From: Enterococcus cecorum
GTDB lineage: Bacteria; Bacillota; Bacilli; Lactobacillales; Enterococcaceae
Length of the DNA stretch: 64,000 nucleotides
Direction of reading: 5' to 3'
Assembly: GCF_023221775.1 (NCBI RefSeq)
Contig: NZ_JAKUDS010000003.1
Coordinates: forward strand, 62,001 to 126,000
In this document: positions 45,642 through 55,700 of the stretch, one piece after another
Layout: every line of letters starts with the position of its first letter
How positions within the stretch are numbered: position 1 is the stretch's first letter
Made by a program: the position numbers and the translations under genes
Notes under the pieces: generated by a model
What the model was told of the DNA's origin: nothing
Database searches by the model: none
The model's input: only the letters and a program-made list of their open reading frames with translations

Positions 45642-47876
45642 ATGAAAAAATTTATTCGCCTGTCTTTTTATCTTATGGCTACGATTATTGCATTTTTCGT
45701 TAGTAGTAACATTCATGCGGATATTATAGTAGTAAATAAAGACGGTGGTGTTCCTTCATCAGGCATTAACTTTGACTTAATTCATAATTTCACACCTGAT
45801 GATGATTTTGGTGTCCCCTCTTTATTTAAAAAGCATATGATTGTCATGGGGCACGGTGCAGGTGATCCAGGTGCACAAGGAAGCGGCACAAATGAAGCAA
45901 CTTTTAATCGTACAGAGTTACTACCATTATTACAAAAATATGCCTCACAGCTAAAATATAGTAAGATATATTTTTATGATCCAAGCAGAGATATGTATCA
46001 AGACAGCGTTCATGATAAAGGAGCTTATACGATTGATAATTATGAATCAGTAACCGAGTTTCATCTTGATTCTTCTCGCTCCACTTCAGCTCACGGGGGT
46101 CACGTCATTGTCCATCCTACTCAGGTAACAGATAAAAATCGTGATTTAGCACAAGTCGTGAATAAATATGTAGGTTTAAATCCTGCTTATGCTGGAAATG
46201 GTGGTTTAAGTTTACGAAGTGATTTATTAAACTTAAGTGTTTTACGCTATCGTGGGATTAGTTATCGTTTGGTGGAAATGGCTTTTATTTCAAATCCGAA
46301 TGATGTGGCAAAACTTCGCAGTAATTTAGAAGCCTTTGCCAAAGAAATGGTTGAACGCATTACTGGGGAACGTATTACCCCTGATATTCAAGCAAGTAGT
46401 ATTGATTACTTTGCTGCACTGGATAATCAAATGAAGATTTCGGGTTGGTTTGAAAGTAGTAAAGCTACGACTACAGGTTATCCTTTCCTTTATGTACTTG
46501 ATCGTGATGGGAATGAGTTAACTCGCTATCCTATTACTTTAACAAATCGTGCGGATGTTGCAAGTAAATATCCTGCGCTTCCTGATGCGGGTAAACATGG
46601 ATTTAGTCTAACGGTCAATATTCCAGATTATCTACGCGGCAAACAAATCTATTTCAAAGCTGGGAAATCAAGCGATAGTCGCGGCGATCAATTAAATTAT
46701 GAAGTGTACTTTACAAAAGGTTTCAAACTCGATCCTGTTGTCAAAACTGGGAATATTGATGAATATAAGAATACGAAAAATAATGTAGAAGTCCGTGGTT
46801 GGTTCTTCGATAGTCGCTTAAGCAATCAAGGTGTCCCATACTTATTCGTTTATGATGAAAATAATCAAGAGGTCAAACGTATCGCCTTGATATTATCGAA
46901 TCGTGTGGATGTCCAAGCAAGCTACCGTACATGGTCAACAAGTCTCAAATCTGGTTTTGATGCAAAATTCACTGTAGATGATAAATATCGTGGACATAAA
47001 TTACATTTTGTTGCGAAAAATCTTACTAGCGATCAAAAGAGTACAATTTTTGAAATTCCTTTAAATGGTACTTATCAAGTACAAGATTTTGTTCAAGCTT
47101 CTTCATTAGATCAAGCAACCTATAATGACGGAAAATTGAAATTACGTGGTTGGCATTATAATGAAAGAAACAACACTGGCTATCGTTTCTTAGTGCTCAC
47201 TGATAAAGCCAATAATCAAGTGGTTAAGAAAGTGAAGTATCAAGGCATTAATCGTGCTGATGTTACTCGTTTATATGGTGATTCAGCGAAGAATTCTGGC
47301 TTTGATGTGACAATTGATTTGGCAGCAAACGAACAAGGTAAGACTTATCTCGTGAAGTCAATCATTACCGAAGATGAACAAGGTAACAAAGTCATCTCTG
47401 AACAAAGCTTTAAGAATCTTGTGGATGTGGACCAAACGACACCATTAGACCCGGATCAATCTAATGGTAAAACAGATAAATTATATCGCGTTTACAATAA
47501 GAACTCAGGAGAACACTTGTATACGGCTAGCCTCGGTGAAGCCAAACACTTAATTAATCTTGGTTGGAAAGATGAAGGAGTCGCGTGGAATTTACCTGAA
47601 TCTGGTACGCCAATTTATCGTTTATATAATCCAAATAGCGGCGAACATTTCTACACGGCCAACCAAGCTGAATATGAAAATGTCGCTAAAGCTGGTTGGA
47701 ATAAAGAAGGAATTGTTTTCCATTCTGATTTAAACAAGAAAACCCCTATTTATCGTTTATTCAATCCAAATGCTGATGGTGCTGGCTCTCATCACTACAC
47801 AGTGAACCAAGCAGAGCGCGACAATCTTGTCAAACTTGGATGGAAGAATGAAGATATTGCCTTTTATGGGGCATAA
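45642..47876 (+). CDS. Secreted N-acetylmuramoyl-L-alanine amidase with GW/R-DV modules and DUF5648-type triplet
   Basis: A 744-residue exported wall hydrolase. ATG 45642 follows GGGAGGAA; the TTG 15 bases upstream overlaps that site. After the signal peptide, about 200 residues resemble amidase_3: MGHGAGDPGA with a zinc His, NRTELL, EFHLDSS and VEMAFISNP with the catalytic Glu. Then come three modules of about 115 residues, each with a GW core, an NRxDV motif and a GF strand. The protein ends in a DUF5648-type triplet. The GW/R-DV/GF module also occurs in the two large Epa glycosyltransferases at 50568 and 52726. It is monocistronic and divergent from the expressed surface-protein gene. Confidence 0.87.
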   Translation: MKKFIRLSFYLMATIIAFFVSSNIHADIIVVNKDGGVPSSGINFDLIHNFTPDDDFGVPSLFKKHMIVMGHGAGDPGAQGSGTNEATFNRTELLPLLQKYASQLKYSKIYFYDPSRDMYQDSVHDKGAYTIDNYESVTEFHLDSSRSTSAHGGHVIVHPTQVTDKNRDLAQVVNKYVGLNPAYAGNGGLSLRSDLLNLSVLRYRGISYRLVEMAFISNPNDVAKLRSNLEAFAKEMVERITGERITPDIQASSIDYFAALDNQMKISGWFESSKATTTGYPFLYVLDRDGNELTRYPITLTNRADVASKYPALPDAGKHGFSLTVNIPDYLRGKQIYFKAGKSSDSRGDQLNYEVYFTKGFKLDPVVKTGNIDEYKNTKNNVEVRGWFFDSRLSNQGVPYLFVYDENNQEVKRIALILSNRVDVQASYRTWSTSLKSGFDAKFTVDDKYRGHKLHFVAKNLTSDQKSTIFEIPLNGTYQVQDFVQASSLDQATYNDGKLKLRGWHYNERNNTGYRFLVLTDKANNQVVKKVKYQGINRADVTRLYGDSAKNSGFDVTIDLAANEQGKTYLVKSIITEDEQGNKVISEQSFKNLVDVDQTTPLDPDQSNGKTDKLYRVYNKNSGEHLYTASLGEAKHLINLGWKDEGVAWNLPESGTPIYRLYNPNSGEHFYTANQAEYENVAKAGWNKEGIVFHSDLNKKTPIYRLFNPNADGAGSHHYTVNQAERDNLVKLGWKNEDIAFYGA

Positions 47877-47880
47877 GAAT

Positions 47881-47918
47881 ATGGATGTGGCTAATTTACT
47901 GGCCGCATCCATTTTTTG
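47881..47918 (+). terminator. Terminator of the amidase gene
   Basis: GGATGTGGC pairs with GCCGCATCC, followed by six T. Confidence 0.85.
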
Positions 47919-47921
47919 TAT

Positions 47922-47956
47922 AAAAAAATCACCTTTCCCATTTTACTAGGAAAGGC
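47922..47956 (-). terminator. Terminator of the GtrB/GtrII-like pair
   Basis: Minus strand: CGCCTTTCC pairs with GGAAAGGTG around a TAGTAAAAT-type loop, followed by TTTTTTT. Confidence 0.75.
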
Positions 47957-47965
47957 GCGAAATCA

Positions 47966-49492
47966 TTATTTTCTTTCAACAAATATTTGATTTTCATTAA
48001 CATAGATATTGTACAATTGATTTTTCGTTACTGTTTTAATAGTCGGATCATTTACTGGGAAGTTCGAAAAATCATAACTACCCGGTGCAAGCTTGACATC
48101 TAAACCTGTTAAACTACGCAACCAAAATTCATTTGGCCAATAAGGATTATTCATATCAGGGATTAATTTTTTCAAGATTGGATAATTCCGTTGCGCATTC
48201 AAAACTACTGGAGAAACGTCATACAACTGATTAGAAAAGATAGTCTTACGTTCTTTTGTGACCACTTCTTTTAAATCTTGTGTCAGAAGCTGGCTTTGAA
48301 AGGACATTGTTTCTCTTTGATTATCCAATAAATAGCCATACCCATAAGCAAAGGTAAACTGATAGAACATAAACCAAACAAGTAACACCGATTGTACGAT
48401 ATAAAATTTTCTAAAGCGTACTTCAGATACACTCATACAGCCAATTAAGGCAATCAAGACACTTAATCCATAGCCTCCATAACGTCCTGCTGTTTCTACT
48501 AATGGGACCTCAAAAACGAGTAATACCCCGTAGCTTAGGACACTTGCTAAAATGATAAATAAAATAAGATAAATCACCGTCAATCCCAGCGGAACTTTTG
48601 AGGTTAGAAAACTATAGCAGATGAAGCCTAGAATTACCAATACAGCCATTAGTAACCAAATCTTAGCTGAATTCTGTATAATTTCGGTAAAATAAGCCTG
48701 CGCATTCGCAACCAATTTTGTAGGCATTTGCGAAATAGGCGCGATATTGACCGTGTCCCCTCTTGAAGATAGTTCAGGATTAAAACTCGTTTCTACCAAA
48801 TATACCAACATTCCTAAGACAAAACCTAGTGCACTAAACAGTAGCTTTGGAAAAACTTGTTGGAGCTTCTCCCCTTGAAGGAGCGCTTGATAGCTGAGCA
48901 CTAAGGCGACAATAATTGCCACTCCAGAACTTGACTGATAGGTGTTACACATTAAAAAGACAGAAATTGCCACACTAGGTAGCAAGTAGATTGCCCTTTT
49001 ACGAAATGCAAGGTAACCTACAAAACAGAAAAACAAGCTCAGCGATAAAAATGGTCCGTCAAAGCGGAAACTGACACATTCTAAAAACCATGGATTCATT
49101 CCAATGAACAATGACATCACACTAGCAGCAAGCGGTACTTTACGGTTTGGATATAATAAATACAGAGCAAGTAAACTGGTCATTGTTAATATTAGTGCTG
49201 AAATCACGAAGGTTGTAATCCCTTGATCGGTTAAATGACGTCCTCCTTGAATGAACCAGGCAAATAATTCACTTCCCCATCTAGAGTAATGAGCAGCAAA
49301 ATTAGTCATCCCATTTATCTGACGGACCACATCATCAACATAAGGATAATTGCTTAAACCAATAATGACTAAGACGCTTAAATACCCAATTAAGTTGATT
49401 ACAATGCTTGGTTTATTTTGCATGAGCCATTCTTTCATTGATTGATTGGCATCGGCTTTGGGACTAGCCTGGCGCTGAAGCCTACTATTCAT
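47966..49492 (-). CDS. GtrII-like membrane glycosyltransferase
   Basis: A 508-residue membrane protein with about ten hydrophobic helices and an extracellular C-terminal segment. The early motif NYPYVDDVVRQINGMTNFAAHYSRWGSE (acidic pair just after the first helix) is typical of GtrII-type polyprenol-phosphate-sugar transferases, which attach side-chain sugars to a surface polymer outside the cell. The ATG overlaps the upstream gtrB-like stop by eight bases, with GGGGAGGGG as ribosome site. The pair probably adds a sugar branch to the Epa-type polysaccharide or a teichoic acid; the acceptor is inferred from position. Confidence 0.8.
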   Translation of the reverse strand: MNSRLQRQASPKADANQSMKEWLMQNKPSIVINLIGYLSVLVIIGLSNYPYVDDVVRQINGMTNFAAHYSRWGSELFAWFIQGGRHLTDQGITTFVISALILTMTSLLALYLLYPNRKVPLAASVMSLFIGMNPWFLECVSFRFDGPFLSLSLFFCFVGYLAFRKRAIYLLPSVAISVFLMCNTYQSSSGVAIIVALVLSYQALLQGEKLQQVFPKLLFSALGFVLGMLVYLVETSFNPELSSRGDTVNIAPISQMPTKLVANAQAYFTEIIQNSAKIWLLMAVLVILGFICYSFLTSKVPLGLTVIYLILFIILASVLSYGVLLVFEVPLVETAGRYGGYGLSVLIALIGCMSVSEVRFRKFYIVQSVLLVWFMFYQFTFAYGYGYLLDNQRETMSFQSQLLTQDLKEVVTKERKTIFSNQLYDVSPVVLNAQRNYPILKKLIPDMNNPYWPNEFWLRSLTGLDVKLAPGSYDFSNFPVNDPTIKTVTKNQLYNIYVNENQIFVERK

Positions 49493-50438
49493 CCATATCC
49501 CCTCCCCGTCTCGTTTTTTCTGTTTCTTTAACGATATAGTGAGGACGTTTTTTTGTCTCTAAAAAGATTTTTGCAATATATTTGCCAATGATACCTAAGC
49601 ATAACAACTGAAGCCCACCCATAAATAAAATAATAGATACTAAAGAAGGCCAGCCGGTTGTTGGATCTTTGAAGATGAGTGTCTTAATTATCACAACAAT
49701 CATGGCAATCACTGCTCCCACGCACGAAATCGCTCCAATAAAGGACGCAATATTTAAAGGTGCTTCTGAGAAATTGATAATGCCGTCAATCGAGTATTTA
49801 AATAAACTCCAAAATGACCAGGATGTTTGACCTGCCACACGTTCACGATTTTCAAATGTGAGATATTTCGTTTTATAACCTACCCAACTAAACAAACCTT
49901 TTGAAAAGCGATTGTACTCACTTAATTCAAGAATGGAATCGACCATTTGACGGGTCATTAAGCGAAAATCACGAGCCCCATCAACCATCTCCACTTCTCC
50001 AATGCGATTGACGATACGATAGAACATTCTCGCAAAGAAACTACGGATGACTGGTTCGCCATCACGAGTGGTGCGTCTTGTACCCACACAGTCATATCCT
50101 TCATCGAAAATAGCTTTCACCATCTCAGGTAATAATTCAGGTGGATCTTGCAAGTCTGCATCCATCACAGTAATTAAATCACCTGTCGCAGCTTTTAATC
50201 CTGCAAAAAGTGCCGATTCTTTACCAAAATTTCGCGAAAATGATAAATAACGGACATTGGTATCTTTTTGTGATAAGAATCTAAGTTTTTGTAACGTTTT
50301 ATCTTTTGAACCATCATTTACAAAAAGAAATTCATAATCACATTGCAGTTGCTTAATCACTTTTTGTGTTTCTTGGTAAAAAATCTCTACGGTTTCTTCT
50401 TCATTGTAACAAGGCACAATGATTGATAATTTGTACAC
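49485..50438 (-). CDS. GtrB-like polyprenol-phosphate glycosyltransferase
   Basis: A 317-residue GT2 enzyme with two C-terminal membrane helices that loads a sugar onto polyprenyl phosphate at the inner membrane face. LSIIVPCYNEEETV, the DADLQDPPE acidic motif and the VDGARDFRLMTR segment are characteristic. The start is GTG at 50438, preceded by AAGGAA; the longer frame upstream has no family similarity. It is coupled to the GtrII-like gene by overlap and set off from the epa-type genes by a terminator. Confidence 0.9.
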   Translation of the reverse strand: MYKLSIIVPCYNEEETVEIFYQETQKVIKQLQCDYEFLFVNDGSKDKTLQKLRFLSQKDTNVRYLSFSRNFGKESALFAGLKAATGDLITVMDADLQDPPELLPEMVKAIFDEGYDCVGTRRTTRDGEPVIRSFFARMFYRIVNRIGEVEMVDGARDFRLMTRQMVDSILELSEYNRFSKGLFSWVGYKTKYLTFENRERVAGQTSWSFWSLFKYSIDGIINFSEAPLNIASFIGAISCVGAVIAMIVVIIKTLIFKDPTTGWPSLVSIILFMGGLQLLCLGIIGKYIAKIFLETKKRPHYIVKETEKTRRGGDMDE

Positions 50439-50529
50439 TTTAGTTATTTCCTTTCCTGTCAAAATACATCTAGTTACTACTCTATAGGAAGTTGAGCATT
50501 TCGTCAACAAAGCTAAAAATATTTTTAAA

Positions 50530-50565
50530 AAAATTGCTAGCCTAAATGACTAGACTAGCAATTTT
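50530..50565 (-). terminator. Terminator after the EpaO-like gene
   Basis: Minus strand: ATTGCTAGTCTAG and the matching CTAGCAAT form a hairpin followed by TTTTTTT. Confidence 0.8.
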
Positions 50566-50567
50566 GA

Positions 50568-52715
50568 TTAATCTTCTAAGCGAATACCAAAATGCCCTCC
50601 CACACGAGAAAGGTTTGGACTGTAAAATGGATCATTGGCAATATATTTACCCCAGCGATCTTCCATGAATTTTGTTTCTTGATCAAATCTAGCTTTTTTC
50701 TCAGGTGTATTTTCATAGCCACGCGTTTGTGATTCATAGTGGTATAATTCGACACCATGTAACCAAACATTGTCATGACCCGCTTCATATTCACGCAGAC
50801 ATAAATCGACATCATTAAAGGCAACGGTTAGTTCTTCTTCAAAACCACCAAGTTGTTCAAAATCTGCTTTGCGAATCATACAACAAGCAGCCGTTACTGC
50901 AAGATAATTCACGTTGATTTCTAATTTACCAAAATAGCCAAAATCGCCTTTTGGATAAGTGTGGTGGCAATGTCCTGCTGCCCCACCTAAACCAACGATT
51001 ACCCCCGCATGCTGAATTGTCTGATTTGGATAATACAGTTTAGCACCGACCATGCCAATACGTTCAAACTGAGCAAAGGAGACCATCTTGGTAATCCAGC
51101 CTGGAGTAATGACTTCAGTATCATTATTCAAGAATAATAAATATTTACCCTTTGCTTTTTGAGCCGCTAAATTATTAATTCTAGAATAGTTAAATGGAAT
51201 ATCAATCGACTCGACTCTAAAACGTTCACCCAGTTGTCCTTTAAACTTCGCATATAACTTTTCCATGCGTTCATCGGTACTACCGTTATCTGCTACGATG
51301 ATTTCATAATTTGGATAACTTGTTTTTGCTACAATCGAATTTAAGCAACGCAACATATCATCATAACCATCGCGCGTTGGAATAATGATACTCACAAGAT
51401 CAGTACTTAAAACCTCATATTCCACATCATACAATCCATTACCCGCCGCATGATGAGCTGTTCCTTTTATCCCACGTCTAACCAAAGCTTCTTGAACAGC
51501 TTTCAAACCAGCTTCAAAGGCATATCCTTTAGTAGACTGATCCGCTGCAGTAGATGTTGGTAAAATGCGCCAATAATAAAGAACTTTTGGAATATGATGA
51601 ATTCTTTGAGCCGTTGTTTTTTCTGTGAATCTCAATACTAAATCATAGTCCTGTGAGCCTTCAAAACCTGGTCTAAAGCCACCAATTTCATTCATGATTG
51701 AACGACGATAGACACCTAAATGAGAAATGTAATTGGTTCCTAACAATAAATCAGGTGACCAATCTGGTTTAAAGGCTGGGTCAAATCGATTGCCTTGCAT
51801 ATCAATTTTATCTTCATCGCTATAAATTAAATCTAACTCTGGATTCTCATTTAATGCTTTTACTACTTCATAAAAAGCGATAGGGGCAAGTTCATCGTCA
51901 TTGTCTAAGAGTGCGACAAATTCTCCTGTAGCAATTTCTAAAGCCGAATTGGTTGCTCGACTAATATGCCCATTTTCACTACGAAATACTACTTTGATTC
52001 GTTCATCGCTTTGTGCATATTTTTCTAAAGTTGGCCGAACACTTTCATCCGTAGAACAATCATCAGCCATACACAATTCCCAATTTGGATAGAACTGATT
52101 TTGTACCGATTGAATACATTTTTCTAACCAATTTTGCTCCACATTATAAACTGGCATTAAGATAGAGATTTTCGGCTGATATTTGAAGTTTTGAATTTCT
52201 TTTTGAATGGCTTCCACATCCCAATTCTCATTTTTCGAAATCCAAACTTGATAATCTTGCACACTTTTTCCAGGTGCTTGGTCCATTTTTAAACGGCGAT
52301 AAGTGGAGATTAGACCGTTTCTGCGGATATAACCTAAACCTCGTCTCACTCTTTGCCATCTTTTCAGCCATTTGCCTTCTGTTCCTGGAACAAGCGAAAA
52401 TTTTTGATTTAGATTTATTTCTTTAATGGTCGTTTGTTGATTTCCTTCAAAGACTAATCGAATGCTGTCATTGTGACTGTGATGATCGTCTAACTCAATC
52501 TGGAATCCAGCAGAAACATTAGATGCTAATTTGTGTAAAGCATTGACATCCCCACGATACACATAGGAAATTTGGACAATACCATCAAATCCTTCAACAT
52601 GAATGGAAGGGACGGTTTTCGTTTCTTCATCCAAAGCCCAACCGCTAATGACAATGCTATTATTGTTCCCATTGCGTAAAATACTGTCAATGTAAATTGT
52701 ATATTGATCTGCCAT
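50568..52715 (-). CDS. Large double-GT2 glycosyltransferase (EpaO-like)
   Basis: A 715-residue cytoplasmic or membrane-associated protein. Residues 20-80 hold a small beta module (GW25-26, R54-G-D-V57, GF70-71). A first GT2 domain (about 180-420) has ISILMPVYNVE and LLDNDDELAP; a second (about 435-690) has VSIIIPTRDGYDDM, FLNNDTEV and an FNDVDLCLRE segment. Both acidic motifs are intact, so it may add two different sugars or one repeating disaccharide. It ends the wzm/wzt-type operon, as epaO follows epaN in E. faecalis; rhamnan-related specificity is inferred from the locus. TAGGAGTG precedes the ATG. Confidence 0.85.
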   Translation of the reverse strand: MADQYTIYIDSILRNGNNNSIVISGWALDEETKTVPSIHVEGFDGIVQISYVYRGDVNALHKLASNVSAGFQIELDDHHSHNDSIRLVFEGNQQTTIKEINLNQKFSLVPGTEGKWLKRWQRVRRGLGYIRRNGLISTYRRLKMDQAPGKSVQDYQVWISKNENWDVEAIQKEIQNFKYQPKISILMPVYNVEQNWLEKCIQSVQNQFYPNWELCMADDCSTDESVRPTLEKYAQSDERIKVVFRSENGHISRATNSALEIATGEFVALLDNDDELAPIAFYEVVKALNENPELDLIYSDEDKIDMQGNRFDPAFKPDWSPDLLLGTNYISHLGVYRRSIMNEIGGFRPGFEGSQDYDLVLRFTEKTTAQRIHHIPKVLYYWRILPTSTAADQSTKGYAFEAGLKAVQEALVRRGIKGTAHHAAGNGLYDVEYEVLSTDLVSIIIPTRDGYDDMLRCLNSIVAKTSYPNYEIIVADNGSTDERMEKLYAKFKGQLGERFRVESIDIPFNYSRINNLAAQKAKGKYLLFLNNDTEVITPGWITKMVSFAQFERIGMVGAKLYYPNQTIQHAGVIVGLGGAAGHCHHTYPKGDFGYFGKLEINVNYLAVTAACCMIRKADFEQLGGFEEELTVAFNDVDLCLREYEAGHDNVWLHGVELYHYESQTRGYENTPEKKARFDQETKFMEDRWGKYIANDPFYSPNLSRVGGHFGIRLED

Positions 52716-52725
52716 TTTTTCACTC

Positions 52726-55700
52726 CTAACCTAGCTTATTGGGATTTTGATAGTAATCTGCTAAAATTTGTGATTGATGCGTATCGATAAAGTTTTCTTT
52801 TGCTTTTTTTTCGATTTGACGATTGATATTCGTTTGTTCTACTAATGTTGCATACGGTGTAAAGATGACTTTCTTACCCAAATCCTGTACTTTCAAGCTT
52901 AAATCAATCCCCTGAAGCTGATTCGCTAAAGCAAAATCAAAGCCACCAATTCTTTGATAATCTTCTTTACTAATCATCAAACAATCTTCAGTTGCTGTAT
53001 AAATTTCCCGAGGTAAAACTGGTCGGAAGTAATAACCAATTGTTTTATTAGAAACCCCAGCTTGTTCGTATTGGATTTCTTTTGCTTGAGCATCCACTAC
53101 TACACCGATATTCATTACGAAATCATCCTGATTCACAATCTTACCAGTCACTAACCCAGAATGTTTTTGTTTCATGAAGTTCATCATTTCTTCTAACCAA
53201 CGATAATCAGCTGGTAGTAATCTTGCGTCGATGAACACAAAATATTCACCTGTAGCAGCTTCAATCAATTGTTTCACTGAAGTTGCTGATGTTAATGTCA
53301 ATCGTGGATTTTTAAGGTCAGCTACCTTGGCTGGTAAGAGTAATTCACAATTCGAATAATTAGTCTTTTCCAACAACGCCTTCGCCCAGGTCGCATCCAC
53401 CAATTCCGGATTGGTAGGAATAATAGAAATCTTAGCCTTATCGCCATGATCAAAATCAATCTTGTAAGCCCCGTAGTTTTTCGTCATCGTAACTTTGCCA
53501 CGTTGATTCATTCGTAAAATATGATCTTCTAAGGCTCTTCTACCTGCCACATAAGCATATTCCTTTGTTTGTGGATCAAGTGCCGTAGAAGTCTCAACGG
53601 TACGCCAATGATATAAAATCTTGGCAATGTGATGGATTTTTTTGGCTTTTTGGGTCGCACGTAAGACAAAATCGTAATCTTGGCTACCATTATATTCTTT
53701 TCTTAAGCCACCCACTTCACGCAAGACTAGATCATTTTTAACCACAACAAAGTGCGTAATATAATTATGTCCTAGTAACAAAGTCTCATTCCAATTTGGT
53801 TTAAAGAATGGATCAAAACGTTTGCCACGGGTCGTAATCTTATCTTCATCCGTATAAATAAATTCGATAGTTCGGTCTTCATTCAAAGCTTTGACCACTT
53901 CATATAGGGCATTTGGTGCTAGTTCATCATCATTATCCATGAACCCAATGTAATCTCCAGTACAGATGCCTAAAGCTGAATTGGTCGCTTCGGAAATATG
54001 CCCATTTTCACTACGGAATACAACTTTAATTCTTTCATCTTCCGCCATCATCCCTTCAAGTAGCGGACGAATATAACTTTGTGTTGAAGCATCATCTGCG
54101 ATACACAATTCCCAGTTCGAATAGTATTGATTTTTGAGGGAATCTACACAAGCTCTTAGCCATTTTTCTTCTACGTTGTACACTGGCACCGCAATTGAGA
54201 TTTTGGGTTGATAACTAAATGTAGCAATTTCCTGCTTGATTTGATTGATATCATACGACTCATTTTCTTCAATCCAACGATCATAGGCATCTTGATTATT
54301 TTTACGTTGTTTAATGTGTTGAATCGTTCCTTTAATCCCTAAATGGCGCATCATACCAAGTAAATAGCGCACACGTCGATACACAGAAGCATTGGATAAA
54401 TTATGGCGGTCAATTAAGACTGGAATCTGCTCCCCATTGATTGTTTGCACGTAGAGATGTACATTGCCTTGATTTTCAAAATGTTCTACTTCGATAATAA
54501 AACCATATTTTTTCTTATCTGGTAGTTTTAAAGCATCATTGACGTCTTTACGATATAAAGGGGTCACTTTATAGAAGCAACCTTCGTCGTACTGTAATTG
54601 ATAATTCAGCGGCTCGTGGTCTACTTTGGAATATCCCCACCCCTTAATAATCGTAGTGTGTAATTCACTGTCTACTTCCACTGATTCGATATTTAGATGA
54701 ATCAGCTCATCGCGTAATTTTTTATGACTGCGATTGGCAAATAATTGATTACGAAACTGTTTGAACTTTCGATGACGTTGCCATGCTTTGGATTCTACCA
54801 CTTGATTATAGCGTAAAGCCATTGATTCATAGCGAGCTTGTACTTGTTTTTCATATTCAGCTCGTTGTTGTTCGATACGCATTTTTTCCAAGCGATGACG
54901 TTTAAAATCATTCAAAATGACATGTTGAATTTCACTGAATTCTCCGTCAAATAAATATTCCAATTCAATACTCAATGTCTTGTTTGCGATCTCTTTGCCA
55001 GAAAAAACAAAATGATTTTCTGACTCGGTATTTGAAAATAGATAGATACCATCTTTATTCCACATGGCTTTTTGCGTAAAGCGTCGATAAGGTTGGTTAT
55101 TGATGTAGGCTTTGAAACTCACAATGCCATCCCCACGCAATGGCTCGACATACACATTTTGCACATCTTCAGCCACTTGTAGGTCATAGCGACGATTTTC
55201 ACCTGTACGATTATTCAGCGTGTAAGTAAGCGGAGTAATGCCTGAATGTGTCTCAAAATATATATTCACATGTTTCACAAAGCTTGAATTCTCTGGCTGT
55301 TTCAAAATTGGCTGTGCAACCGGAGATTTTTGTAAAGCAAAGAAATACTGATAGACCTCACCAAATAAGCGATTTTTAAAAGCAAATTGAACATCTAAAG
55401 GTAAGTCTTCGTAATGTGAATCAATTTCATTTTGCCCAACTTGTGAATAAGTATAGTCCTCAATTGCGACATTTAATCCCACCCGTTGAAATAAATCTAA
55501 AAACCCTTTTTCTGTAAAGAAGCTGTGGTGAGTGGCATCTAATAATCCATACTGATTCCAATTTAGTTGATTATTAAATAAATCAATCAATACCGAATTA
55601 TGTGCCAGATTAGGAAAAGTAATTAATACCTGTCCATCCTCTTTTAAGAAGGGCACGACTTGTTTTAATACTTCTTCAGGATTGGTTAAATGTTCTAAAA

